Positions 44,094-52,750 are shown, numbered from the stretch's first letter. The stretch is DNA of 64,000 bases from Bacteroides sp. (GCA_017471925.1 JAFURM010000029.1:32398-96397), one strand, 5' to 3'. A program made the numbers and translations. Notes: generated by a model from the sequence alone, not told the origin.

Positions 44094-45950
44094 TTATTCG
44101 TTATTGGCCTGTTGCACGATTTGGATTTGCTGCCACTTCATGTCCAAGGCATAGGTCTGCATGTAGGCCTGGCCGGCGGTGGTGAAGGTGGTCACGGTCT
44201 CGTTATTCTCGGTCACGGTGGTGACGACATCTTCTATGCCCACGTGGGAGGAAGAGGTGTCACTGCCCGAGGTGGTGTCGTCGGTGGCGCGGGGCACATT
44301 GATTTGCGCCTTGGCCCCGTTCAGCAGGGTCTCTATGGTGAAGTAGAGCTGCGTGGTGCGCACGGTGGTACCGGCCTCGAAGCGGGGGCGCACCATGATG
44401 GTGAACTCTTCGTTGGCATCGGCATAGCCCGCATCCACGGCACTGCATGACGACTCGTTGAATGGGGTCACCAGCTCAAAGTGGTAGCTGTCGCTCAGCA
44501 GGGCCATCCAGCGCACGCCCTGCGGGTCGGTCACCTTCACGCGGAAGGTGGCATATTGGCTGGTGGAGGCGTCATAGGCCGCGTCGTAGGTGGTGGCGAA
44601 GCCCCGGCTGCCGCTCTTGCTGTCGTAGGTCACTGTGCTGCCCGTCACGCCCATGAGGTCCACGGCCTGCTTCTGCGACAGTGTGTAGTCCATGTTGTCC
44701 ACCTCCCACGGCTGCACACTGACGCGGGCCTGGAGGCGGCCGGTGGTGACACCCGTGATGGTGTAGTCATAGAAGTCGTTGCGGATGATGTCCCACTCGT
44801 TCTGCGTCACCGGTGTGGTGGCCGAGTTGCTATAGTCCGCGAAGTAGAGATAGGGACGTTGCAGGGTGAGTGCTTCGCCTTCGTCGTCGGTGAAGGAGAG
44901 TGTCATGTAGGCCTGTTGGGCGGTGCGTCCCGTGACGTTTCCGTCGGTGTCGTGCGTCAGGTTGGCATACTCGGGCACGTAGATGATGAAGGACTCCACG
45001 CCATCGCCATCGTCATCGCTCCGTGTGAAGGCAAGCGTGGCGGGGGTGGTGTTGTCGCTCTGCATCAGCGGTGTGAAGCCCGAGACGCTGGGCAGGGGGA
45101 TGCCCGTATAGTCTCCGCTGTCATCGGCGTTGCGGCTGTTGCGGTTGGTGTGTCCGGCCGCCTTAGGTGCACCGGCGGTGACGTTGGCGGCGGTGATGAC
45201 GGCCTGTCCGCCCTGTGCGGCCAGGAACCCGCCGGCGTTGGCTGTGGTGAGGCTGACGCCGCTGAGCTGTACGCCACTGACGCTGCTGTCCAGCGTGACG
45301 CGCACCTTGCTCATGGCTCTCAGTACGTCTATCTCGATGAAGACTCCGTCGTTCAGCACACTGGGGGCTGTACCCCACATGGGGATGCGCGTCTGCTCGG
45401 CCGTGGATGCGGTCAGCAGGCCGGCGCTGTAGTTGGCATTGTAGGCGAAGCGCAGGTCGGCGATGAGTCCGTCCAAGGTGCCGCCCTCCAAGCGTGTGGG
45501 GGTGAAGGCGGTGCCGTCGGCATGGGTTACGGTGAGCGCACCGTTCAGGTTGCAGAGGGCTACGAGGCGGTAGCTGCCTCCGGCGGTGATGTTGCTGATG
45601 GAGCCGGTCAGCGTGTAGAGGCCCGGACTGTTGGTCTCGTCCACAGGCGAGACGCGCGAGATGACGGCCCGCTGCACATAGTTGCCCGCAGCGTCATAGA
45701 CCAGCACCTCCATGTCGTAGGGGTCTATCCAGTATTCGGCAGGCGTGCCCGCGTCGTAGATGGCGCTTGCGCGCGTGTGAGAAGAGGCTGCAGGCAGACC
45801 TGTGGACAACACGATGTGGACGGTGACCTTCCTTTCATCGTCGGGCATGGCCACCGCCTCCTCGCTCTCCGAGCAGGCTGTGGGCAGCAGCATCAGCAGC
45901 AGCGTCAGCAGCAGTGCGATCAGGGGCTGTATGTAGGCTCTTCTTCTCAA
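44094..45950 (-). CDS. 618-residue fimbrillin-like pilus lipoprotein
   Basis: Lipoprotein signal with lipobox LPTACS (Cys26), then a strand (KVTVHIVLSTGLP) and Thr-Arg at 59-60 before ASAIYDAGTPAEYWIDPYDM. The following VLVYDAAGNYVQRAVIS and SYRLVALCNLNG blocks match the N-terminal beta domain of Mfa/FimA-type subunits. A later strand-rich region (MSKVRVTLDSSVSGVQL, YDYTITGVTTGRLQARV) is a second fimbrillin-type domain. It is 6 nt downstream of the Mfa2-like gene. It is the likely counterpart of the accessory subunits Mfa3/Mfa4, though it cannot be assigned to one. Confidence 0.75.
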   Translation of the reverse strand: MRRRAYIQPLIALLLTLLLMLLPTACSESEEAVAMPDDERKVTVHIVLSTGLPAASSHTRASAIYDAGTPAEYWIDPYDMEVLVYDAAGNYVQRAVISRVSPVDETNSPGLYTLTGSISNITAGGSYRLVALCNLNGALTVTHADGTAFTPTRLEGGTLDGLIADLRFAYNANYSAGLLTASTAEQTRIPMWGTAPSVLNDGVFIEIDVLRAMSKVRVTLDSSVSGVQLSGVSLTTANAGGFLAAQGGQAVITAANVTAGAPKAAGHTNRNSRNADDSGDYTGIPLPSVSGFTPLMQSDNTTPATLAFTRSDDDGDGVESFIIYVPEYANLTHDTDGNVTGRTAQQAYMTLSFTDDEGEALTLQRPYLYFADYSNSATTPVTQNEWDIIRNDFYDYTITGVTTGRLQARVSVQPWEVDNMDYTLSQKQAVDLMGVTGSTVTYDSKSGSRGFATTYDAAYDASTSQYATFRVKVTDPQGVRWMALLSDSYHFELVTPFNESSCSAVDAGYADANEEFTIMVRPRFEAGTTVRTTQLYFTIETLLNGAKAQINVPRATDDTTSGSDTSSSHVGIEDVVTTVTENNETVTTFTTAGQAYMQTYALDMKWQQIQIVQQANNE

Positions 45951-45956
45951 TGGCTC

Positions 45957-47012
45957 TTAGTCTATCTCCACGTCACTCAATACGACCCTCCATCCGTTCA
46001 CCAGGATGCTGGCGGCGAGCCAGTTGCCCTGTTCGTCCAGGAAGAAGGTGAGGCTGTATTCGTCCTGCCGGTCGAAGTACTCCTGATTGCTCATCTGCCG
46101 GTTGTAGTGGCTCTTCACTAAGGCCAGGTATTGTGCCAGCGGAATGCTGAGCACGGGCTTGCCCGTGGCCTGGTTGGTGATGGTGAGGCGTGCCTCGCCA
46201 CCGTCCATGATGCGGCCGAAGCAGAACTCGGCGATAGCCACGTTCAGCTGGGTGCTGTTGTCGGACGAAGCCCGGGAGCTTCTGTTGTAGTCCACACTGC
46301 CTTGTCCCTTGTAGAAGGGCAGGTAGGTGAGCGTTTCGTCCGTCAGCAGCGTGTTGTCGTGGTTCATCAGTCCGTTCTCGTCGGTGATGCAGAAGTGGAA
46401 GTCGTCGGGGCCGATGGGCTCTTGGGAGAGGTTTTGCAGGATGACGCGCAGCGTGTTGGTGTTCTTCATGAGGGGCATTTCCACCACGGGGTTCAGCTCG
46501 TCGTCGTTCTCCACGACGAGGGCGGGACGGTCCAGCGCGGCGTGATAGAGGGCGGTCAGTTCGGTCACGGTGGCCTGTCCGTCGGCTTGGCGGCTGCGCT
46601 GCATGGTGCACTGCATGTCGTCCAACAGTCCGTTGCCCGGCTGCATGAGGGGTACACTGAAGGTAGCGCCCTGCACGTCCAGATCGCCCCATGCCACGAG
46701 GCGATATTGCGACGGGTCGAAGTCCACCTGCATGGTGTTGCCCTGCGTGGCCAGTTGGCTGACGGGTGCGGCGACGCTATGAGTCAGGGTGCCGTCGGCG
46801 GCAAAGGCATAGAGCGACACGCTCTTCACCTGGGGTGCGAAGGCATCCACGAACTCCATGTTGTAGTCGTACTTGAAGCGCACGTGGTAGGTCACCTCGC
46901 AGTCGCCGTAGTCGTTGTCCAGCACGCTGTCGCACGCGGCGAGTGTCGGCAGCAGAGCCGCAACCAAGGCTATGCCCTGCACGATGCGCCTGATGGAAAT
47001 TGGCAATCTCAT
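45957..47012 (-). CDS. mfa2: FimB/Mfa2-family fimbrial anchor lipoprotein
   Basis: 351 residues. Lipobox LAACDS (Cys27) followed by the family signature DYGDCEVTYHVRFKYDYNM, then VKSVSLYAFAADG and YRLVAWGDLDV of the FimB/Mfa2 N-terminal domain, and a second domain ending WLAASILVNGWRVVL. Mfa2/FimB cap the growing pilus at the outer membrane and control its length. As expected for an anchor, no Thr-Arg cleavage site follows the first strand, unlike the other four subunits. It follows the major fimbrillin gene after a structured 106-nt gap. Confidence 0.88.
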   Translation of the reverse strand: MRLPISIRRIVQGIALVAALLPTLAACDSVLDNDYGDCEVTYHVRFKYDYNMEFVDAFAPQVKSVSLYAFAADGTLTHSVAAPVSQLATQGNTMQVDFDPSQYRLVAWGDLDVQGATFSVPLMQPGNGLLDDMQCTMQRSRQADGQATVTELTALYHAALDRPALVVENDDELNPVVEMPLMKNTNTLRVILQNLSQEPIGPDDFHFCITDENGLMNHDNTLLTDETLTYLPFYKGQGSVDYNRSSRASSDNSTQLNVAIAEFCFGRIMDGGEARLTITNQATGKPVLSIPLAQYLALVKSHYNRQMSNQEYFDRQDEYSLTFFLDEQGNWLAASILVNGWRVVLSDVEID

Positions 47013-47048
47013 GTTTTTTCTTGTCTCTCTTAAGTCTGTTTTTCGTAA

Positions 47049-47091
47049 CCGCCCACCGACACGCTGCCCAAGGCAACGGCCGGATGGGCGG
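47049..47091 (-). terminator. Intercistronic hairpin between fimbrillin and anchor genes
   Basis: CCGCCCA (47049-47055) pairs with TGGGCGG (47085-47091), extended by CCG/CGG with one bulged base, and contains an inner TGCC/GGCA stem. There is no U-run on the minus strand. It could be a partial terminator or an mRNA stabiliser that keeps the major subunit in excess over the downstream minor subunits. Confidence 0.5.
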
Positions 47092-47118
47092 GGGGAAAAG
47101 AGAAAAATGGATGTTCGG

Positions 47119-48933
47119 TTATTCGATAGTTACGCCCTGATTAACGACGTGCCATGACAATACGTGCAGCTCGGCGGCTACAGTGTATTCATCCGGGTCG
47201 TAGTTGGGGATAATGTCTTCGTCCGGGTCGTAGATGGCGGTACCCAGCTTGGCAACCTTGTTGATTGTCAGCTTGTAGAGGTGGTTGCGGACAATACCGT
47301 AATCGCCTTCTTCAATATTCGCCAGATTTACCGTTGCACGGTTCAGGTGCTCAATGGGTACATTGTAATACATCATACCGTCCTTGAAACCATCGGCATA
47401 GTTCAGGTTCTTGAATTGATTATTGACGACGTTAACTGCATCGGTGATAGCGGTGTATTCATACTCTGTTGTAGATCCTTCTTTCAGGCTTCTGGAATAA
47501 ATAACGCCACCGGTAGATACTGCATCATTGTGACTCTTAATCAAAGCATCGCTCAATCCAAGCGTTACCTTGCCGTCACCGATGTTGGATATCACAACAT
47601 CTTTTGTTCCTTCAGGTGTAGTCTCATATTTGAGCTGTGAATAGGTATTATCATCTCCTTTAATCCAAACATTGGCGTTAGAGTTGAAGTCATTCAAAGC
47701 TGCTTCAATGTAGTCGTCTTCAGTGTAGAATGTGCCTGTGTAACGGTACAAACTTTGAATAGAACCATCTTTAACCTTCATCTGTGCGAGCAACAATACG
47801 GAAGTGGCAGCTGTTTGGTAGCTGTTTGACAGTTGAGTGCCGTATGTATTCTCATGGCAATATTCGGCAGTAGACTTGAAAGTCATGTCTCCGGAACCCT
47901 TGATGTCATTCCAACTTCTGTACACTACAGGAACATTAGCTTGTTCTTCTTCTGTCATTTCTGTGAATTTCACGTAGCTACCGGGATAAGTTTCTGCCGT
48001 AGTTGAATACACTGTAGACTTTGCCCAATAGGAACGGAAACGGTCTGGGGCATTCCAACCTGTCCATAAACCATCTTCTGTCCAGCTACCATTAATTTGC
48101 TTGAAATAGTAGGCACTCTTGTTCAGAGCGTTCAGGCCCCAACCTACGATTTCGATTGTAAGTGTTTGGCCGGACTGATCATTAACCTTAACGCCTGTAA
48201 CCTCATCAACAGTTATATTAGTAGCTTTTTCAACACTAACCTTGGCAGCCAAACGCTCAACGTGGATCTTGATGGGGTTAGCCTTGGCCAATTCTGGAGT
48301 CTTTTGGAAGTTGCTGCTCTTTGTCTTGGTTGCACAAACAACATTAGTACCATCCAAGTAAGTAGAGTTGGTCATGATGAAGCGATTCTGGTTTTCGTTG
48401 TCTACCTGCTTCTTGTAAGATTGTTCGGGATTAGTTTCTGCTGTTCTGATTAGAGCAAGTGCTTCGCTCAAAGAGGGTGCAGAGCCAGAAGTCGGTGCAA
48501 GTTGTGTAGCGAGTCCTTCGGGAATATTGATAACGGCCAATACGTCTGTGGGCATGGTGGTTATCTCCTCCAGTACAATTTCAGCGGTTGTAACTGTTTC
48601 TTCATTGTTTCCATTAGTGTCATCGTCGCTGGTTCCATTGCCTAATGAGGATAAATTCTTTCCTTGGACGCAAAAGCTACCATCGCTATTGTAAAAGAAG
48701 AAATCTGCACTACCGATAGTTGCTTCGTCACCAGTACCATTTTCAAACTGGTCTGTTCCATCGCTACCGGAAGTTCCTCTCGTGTTAGGTCCACTGTTTG
48801 CGGCAATCAACTGGATGGAGAGATAGGTATCTTCGCCCAAAACGGGGTTGTCCACTACCGCTTCCTCATCGCTTGAACATGCCGTAAAAGCGAGGCATGT
48901 CAATGCGCCAAGTAATAAATTCTTAGTTTTCAT
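47119..48933 (-). CDS. Mfa1-like major fimbrillin (type V pilin)
   Basis: 604 residues. Lipobox FTACSS (Cys19); strand TYLSIQLIAAN; Thr-Arg at 51-52; then SADFFFYNSDGSF and the DVLAVINIPEG strand of fimbrillin N-terminal domains, and the RLAAKVSVEKATNI and NVPIEHLN-HLYKLTINKV ending typical of Mfa1/FimA C-terminal domains. Position directly before the FimB/Mfa2 anchor fits the major shaft subunit. DNA is unusually AT-rich (about 33% GC at 48181-48240 by hand count, versus about 68% at 46561-46620 in the next gene), suggesting exchange or diversifying selection. Confidence 0.85.
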   Translation of the reverse strand: MKTKNLLLGALTCLAFTACSSDEEAVVDNPVLGEDTYLSIQLIAANSGPNTRGTSGSDGTDQFENGTGDEATIGSADFFFYNSDGSFCVQGKNLSSLGNGTSDDDTNGNNEETVTTAEIVLEEITTMPTDVLAVINIPEGLATQLAPTSGSAPSLSEALALIRTAETNPEQSYKKQVDNENQNRFIMTNSTYLDGTNVVCATKTKSSNFQKTPELAKANPIKIHVERLAAKVSVEKATNITVDEVTGVKVNDQSGQTLTIEIVGWGLNALNKSAYYFKQINGSWTEDGLWTGWNAPDRFRSYWAKSTVYSTTAETYPGSYVKFTEMTEEEQANVPVVYRSWNDIKGSGDMTFKSTAEYCHENTYGTQLSNSYQTAATSVLLLAQMKVKDGSIQSLYRYTGTFYTEDDYIEAALNDFNSNANVWIKGDDNTYSQLKYETTPEGTKDVVISNIGDGKVTLGLSDALIKSHNDAVSTGGVIYSRSLKEGSTTEYEYTAITDAVNVVNNQFKNLNYADGFKDGMMYYNVPIEHLNRATVNLANIEEGDYGIVRNHLYKLTINKVAKLGTAIYDPDEDIIPNYDPDEYTVAAELHVLSWHVVNQGVTIE

Positions 48934-48966
48934 AAATAAAAGTATTAGTTAGTAAATCAATAAATG

Positions 48967-50619
48967 TCAGTTTGTTCCGGCTTTGCGGGCAATGCGTCTC
49001 TTCACCTCTTTCAGGGCCACCTGTGCCTCTTGGCATCCGGCGTCGGCGGCCTCGGCAAGCAGTTGCTGGGCAGCCTGCAGGTCGCCCTGGAGGAACTTCA
49101 GCAGGCCGCGGTTGCACTGTGCCTGGGGTGACTGTCCGGCATGTTGCAGGTAGCGCTCGGCCACCACCGTGTCGTGGCGGCGCAGGGCAATGGCGGCGGC
49201 GTTGAGATTGGCCGTGGGGTCGGTGGGGAACTGGCGCACGGCGGTCATGAACAGCTCCACATATTCGTCGCTGCCCGGCTCGTAGGTCTGCGCCACGCGA
49301 TACATCTCGTTCTGGCTCAGCTGCCACGGGCGGGTCTTGTAGATCTCCTTGGCCTCCTCCACGGTGAAGTCGCGGATGGAGTAGTAGATGGTGTAGTCGG
49401 AGTGGCGCAGGCCGGGATAGATGTCGTTCAGCAGGGTGCGGTAGACACTGCCACGGTCCACGAGCTGCAGCTGCCAGTTGCGTGCGTCGGGGTCGGGATA
49501 GTGCGGACTGTCTATGATGGCCAGTATCTGCTCCTTGAAGGGCAGGTCGCGGGCCTCCACGGCACGGCGCAGGCCGGCCCAGTCTTCCGGCTCGGAGTCT
49601 ACGCCGAAGGGCACATCCTCCAGAGCATACTGGCGCACCACATAGTCGCGCAGCGTCTTGGCACGGCCGTCGGCCAGGCGCACGTTGTTGTCATAGGGTC
49701 CCTCGGGCGAGGCGAAGCCCTTGATGAAGATGGAGTCTATGCTGGCGTTGCGGTCGCTGCGCACGGAGTCTATGCTGGCATGAATCTTGGCCAGCTCCTG
49801 CGGGTTGCGCCGGTAGTCGGGGTAAATCTCGGTGCGGTTCACGGGGAAGTCTAAGTAGGCACTGCCGTTCAGGCTGTCGGTCTTCACGGGCGGTGCGGTG
49901 GGCACGAGGTAGGCAATGTGTTCGTCGGCGGGGAAGGGCTTGTCGGGCATCCATCCCAAGGGGATGCGCAACTCCTCCTGCAGGGCGTTGGCACAGCCGC
50001 AGAGGTCGGCCCACAGCACCATGTAGCCCCCTTCCATCCAGGTCTCGTAGGGCAGGAGACCGTTATATTCAATGACCTGCCGGCTGCCGTTGTCGCGGCG
50101 CATGACGCGGTAGGCATCGGTGGGCACCAGGCCGTCGCGCTGCTGCACCACCTGGCGCTTGCGGCCATAGACCACGACGGGCGAGAAGGCCGTCATGCGG
50201 GTGCTGTCTTCGGAGTAGAGCAGGGGAGTGAGGGTGGTCATGCGGTTGGAGGACATGCGGAACTCTTCGTCCAGCACAATCTGCATGCTGACCAGCACCT
50301 GGTTGTCGGGCGTCTTGGCCAGTTCGTGACGCTCCACGCGGAGCACCTCACGGGTGAGCACGCGCTGGGCCTGCAGCGACGGTCCTGCCGTCAGCAGGGC
50401 GAGCAGGGCCAGCACCGTCGGCACGAGGCCACGTCGTGCCTGCCGCTCTGTGCGGCCGGTGGCCTTTCCGCCTTCCCGAATCCCGGCATGGGCTTCCAGG
50501 TTCCATGAGCCGATGATTCCTTTGTTCTCCTTTATCTCTTTTATGTTCATTGCTTCGCTATATATGCTATGTCTTGTTTCTCTTTGTTCACTCTCCATTG
50601 CGTACGTTCCTTTAGTCAT
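48967..50619 (-). CDS. DUF3868 / OmpA-like outer membrane protein with TPR tail
   Basis: 550 residues as the longest frame; the first 60-odd are not family-like, and the signal peptide (LVPTVLALLALLTAGPSLQA) ends near 85, so the true start may be an inner Met. After it come a DUF3868 domain (RVLTREVLRVERHEL to about 250), an OmpA-like region (SIFIKGFASPEGPYDNNVRLADGRAKTL) and TPR-like repeats (ANLNAAAIALRRHD, AQCNRGLLKFLQGD). Proteins of this type accompany Bacteroides fimbrial operons with DUF3575 and are thought to be part of the outer-membrane assembly platform; this is inferred from context. Confidence 0.8.
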   Translation of the reverse strand: MTKGTYAMESEQRETRHSIYSEAMNIKEIKENKGIIGSWNLEAHAGIREGGKATGRTERQARRGLVPTVLALLALLTAGPSLQAQRVLTREVLRVERHELAKTPDNQVLVSMQIVLDEEFRMSSNRMTTLTPLLYSEDSTRMTAFSPVVVYGRKRQVVQQRDGLVPTDAYRVMRRDNGSRQVIEYNGLLPYETWMEGGYMVLWADLCGCANALQEELRIPLGWMPDKPFPADEHIAYLVPTAPPVKTDSLNGSAYLDFPVNRTEIYPDYRRNPQELAKIHASIDSVRSDRNASIDSIFIKGFASPEGPYDNNVRLADGRAKTLRDYVVRQYALEDVPFGVDSEPEDWAGLRRAVEARDLPFKEQILAIIDSPHYPDPDARNWQLQLVDRGSVYRTLLNDIYPGLRHSDYTIYYSIRDFTVEEAKEIYKTRPWQLSQNEMYRVAQTYEPGSDEYVELFMTAVRQFPTDPTANLNAAAIALRRHDTVVAERYLQHAGQSPQAQCNRGLLKFLQGDLQAAQQLLAEAADAGCQEAQVALKEVKRRIARKAGTN

Positions 50620-50653
50620 TCATCACTTTCCATTCGTTGTCCGTCGTCGCTTA

Positions 50654-51217
50654 TCAGAAGATATAGACCAGGTTGAGTGCCGCCTTGGTGGGGCCGACGT
50701 AGTTCTTGTGGGACTTCTCTATCTGGCGTCCGCAGTCCTTGCAGACATACTTTCGGTAGGTAACGTAGTTGTAGCCTAAGCCCAGGGTGGCCTCAAGGTT
50801 CCAATGGCGGTCCAGGATGAACTGGTAGCCATAACTAAGCCCTGCGCCATAGAACTGCCCCTTGTAGCGGTACTCGTCCATGTCGTCCCACAGACCGAAG
50901 GGAGGCTTGAAGCCCATGGTGTTGTAGACCCCGCCCATGAGGTGGAGTCCCAGGAAGTGGCCGTTGAACTTATCGCAGAACCAGTAGCGCAGCTCGGGCT
51001 GCACCATCAGCAGCTTGTGCATCTTGGTGTCGGAGAATTTCCAGGGGGTGTAGTAGCCCGTGAGGTCCAGGGTGAGCCGTTTGGACACGCCTGCCTCCAC
51101 GCCCAGGTTGGGCATGCGCAGCACGTCCATCGGGACGTTGGTCTTCAAGGCTACCTGTGCGCGGAGGGCGCAAAACAGGAATAGAAGTAGTAGGATGGTT
51201 GCAGAACCTCTCTTCAT
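50654..51217 (-). CDS. DUF3575 outer membrane protein, first gene of the pilus operon
   Basis: 187 residues, signal peptide to about 20 (LLLLFLFCALRAQ), then VALKTNVPMDVLRMPNLGVE and LTLDLTGYYTPWKF of DUF3575, and alternating strands ending AALNLVYIF with a terminal Phe, typical of an outer-membrane barrel. Two Cys (CKDCG) are near the end. DUF3575 genes regularly precede DUF3868 and Mfa genes. The start at 51217 gives a good signal peptide. The upstream 790 bp is gene-free and repeat-rich. Confidence 0.82.
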   Translation of the reverse strand: MKRGSATILLLLFLFCALRAQVALKTNVPMDVLRMPNLGVEAGVSKRLTLDLTGYYTPWKFSDTKMHKLLMVQPELRYWFCDKFNGHFLGLHLMGGVYNTMGFKPPFGLWDDMDEYRYKGQFYGAGLSYGYQFILDRHWNLEATLGLGYNYVTYRKYVCKDCGRQIEKSHKNYVGPTKAALNLVYIF

Positions 51218-51527
51218 TATTTGTCACTTGTTTGTTGGGCGGCTTGCCTGCATGGAGACAGTCGCTGTTGTTCGACATCTTGTTATCAGAACCGGCCTGC
51301 TTGGTGCCGGTGTGTCGTAATCAGAGAGGTGTTTCGTGAGGTTTTGAATAAGGTTTGGGGCGTATTCCTATCTTTATTCTATTCGGAGTGCCCCCGTATG
51401 CGCTGCAAGATTACTACAAAATTCTTTACCTGTCATCTCTTTTCACAAATAATTAGATTTCATTAACCGTTATGTAAGTATATTTAAGACTTATTTAATC
51501 TTAATGTAACAAGTGAAGCTGCTTCTT
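51218..51527. other. Leader/upstream region of the pilus operon, no gene
   Basis: No gene was found. TTAAGA-N9-TCTTAA (51484-51504) is a small inverted repeat. No perfect leftward TAnnTTTG box was seen in this stretch, so the promoter of the pilus operon is not obvious in the orientation sequenced. Confidence 0.45.
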
Positions 51528-51732
51528 CCGCCAATCCGCCATTCCGCCAATCCGCCAACGGGGGGGGTATGGTGAAAAACACGGGGACTTCTCTTGGAGA
51601 AGGTATATTTGTATTAAGAATAATGTTTACAAACATTATACTTGGAGATTTTATGCTGACGGTGAAGTGCATGACAGGGACAGGGTTTCACACCCCAAAC
51701 ATTGGCGGGATGGCGGATTGGCGGAATGGCGG
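51528..51732. repeat. Octamer-built inverted repeat enclosing a promoter-like segment
   Basis: The left arm is four octamers, CCGCCAAT CCGCCATT CCGCCAAT CCGCCAAC (51528-51559); the right arm is their inverse (51701-51732). A 22-bp perfect match joins 51536-51557 to 51711-51732. Inside are TATATTTG (51604-51611), a perfect -7 box pointing right (away from the pilus operon), the palindrome ATAATGTTTACAAACATTAT (51620-51639), and two CTTGGAGA copies (51593, 51641). It may be a hairpin mobile repeat or an invertible segment. Confidence 0.7.
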
Positions 51733-51748
51733 AAACTCCCCAAGATGC

Positions 51749-51842
51749 AGACGCGATGCCCATCGTCTCTATAACGTGATGGCCGATGCGTCTATATCCC
51801 GATGCCTTATGCCTATAGACGTGATAGGCCATTTCTGCAGGT
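51749..51842. repeat. Cluster of related short motifs upstream of the pilus operon
   Basis: AGACGCGATGCCCATCGTCT, CTATAACGTGATGGCCGATG, CGTCTATATCCCGATGCC and CTATAGACGTGATAGGCC follow each other and share GTGAT-GGCC, CGATGCC and TCTATA elements; GCCTAT-N7-ATAGGC forms a small hairpin. No gene in 51733-52007. Confidence 0.5.
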
Positions 51843-52007
51843 GACAGGCTCCCGATGAGTTGTTCATGAGAAAGTTAAATGGGGTTAAATCCGGTAAAGG
51901 ATATTGATAGGGTGTTGGAGAAAACTTGACAAAGAGGGTTGGGAAGAACCGAAAAGAGACTCATGGAAAGCAAATAATAAAAGAATGGAGTAAATTCAAA
52001 ACAGCCT

Positions 52008-52748
52008 CTAAGGCTTTACGACCGCTCTTACTACAAACCAGGCATGGTGGAGGAGGGTGGAAAGGAGGCCGTAGTGGCGGACCATGATGCGGAAACGCTC
52101 GCGGAGGGAGGCCTTGTGGTTGCGGGTGGTCATGCCCTCGTCCAAGTAGTCGATGAGGGTGTGGTGGGTGTTGTGGAGCAGGTGGGACTGTTTCATGATG
52201 CGGATGCACCAGTCGAAGTCGGCCGAGAAGCGGTAGCGCAGGTCGTAGGGTGTGGCGGCGGCCAGCTCGCGGCGCACGAAGAAGGCCTGATGGCAGACGA
52301 GCATTCCCTGGCGGAAGCTCTTCCAGGTGAGCACTTCGGGAGCCTTGTGACGCCTCATGCGCAGGAAGTGCCCTTGTCGGTTGACGATGGCCGTTTCGCC
52401 ATAGAGCACGTCGGGCAGGGTGGTGGTGTGGGGTGGCAGGGAGTGGACCATCTGTTGCAGGGTGTTGTCCTGGTGGAGGCCGTCGCCGGCGTTGAGAAAG
52501 CAGACGTAGTCGCCCGTGGCCAGTGCCAGCCCCTTGTTCATCGCATCATAGAGCCCCTTGTCCGGCTCGCTCACCACGCGGGCGATGCGGTCGCGATAGC
52601 GTTCAATGATGGACAGGGTGCGGTCGGTAGAGGCTCCGTCCACGATGATATACTCCACGTGGTGGTAGGTCTGTGTGATGACGCTTTGCAGTGTCTCCTC
52701 TATGGTCTCTTCCGCATTGCGGCAAACGGTTATGATGGAGAATTTCAT
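52008..52748 (-). CDS. Glycosyltransferase family 2
   Basis: 246 residues. GT-A fold with KFSIITVCRNAEETIEETL at the start, QTYHHVEYIIVDGASTDRTL, and the DxD-like Asp in ASTD/LNAGDG (nucleotide-sugar and metal binding). VSEPDKGLYDAMNKGLALA and YRFSADFDWCIRI are typical of the WcaE-like subgroup that adds sugars to exopolysaccharide or O-antigen repeat units. The C-terminal amphipathic region may contact the inner membrane. It is the last gene of the glycan cluster, 110 nt downstream of the GT4 gene across a double repeat. Confidence 0.85.
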   Translation of the reverse strand: MKFSIITVCRNAEETIEETLQSVITQTYHHVEYIIVDGASTDRTLSIIERYRDRIARVVSEPDKGLYDAMNKGLALATGDYVCFLNAGDGLHQDNTLQQMVHSLPPHTTTLPDVLYGETAIVNRQGHFLRMRRHKAPEVLTWKSFRQGMLVCHQAFFVRRELAAATPYDLRYRFSADFDWCIRIMKQSHLLHNTHHTLIDYLDEGMTTRNHKASLRERFRIMVRHYGLLSTLLHHAWFVVRAVVKP

Positions 52749-52750
52749 TT

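Noticed and set aside
51569-51844. 91-codon plus-strand frame inside the octamer-repeat element
   Set aside because: It runs across inverted repeats and repeat units, which give low-complexity peptide; no sign of a coding gene.
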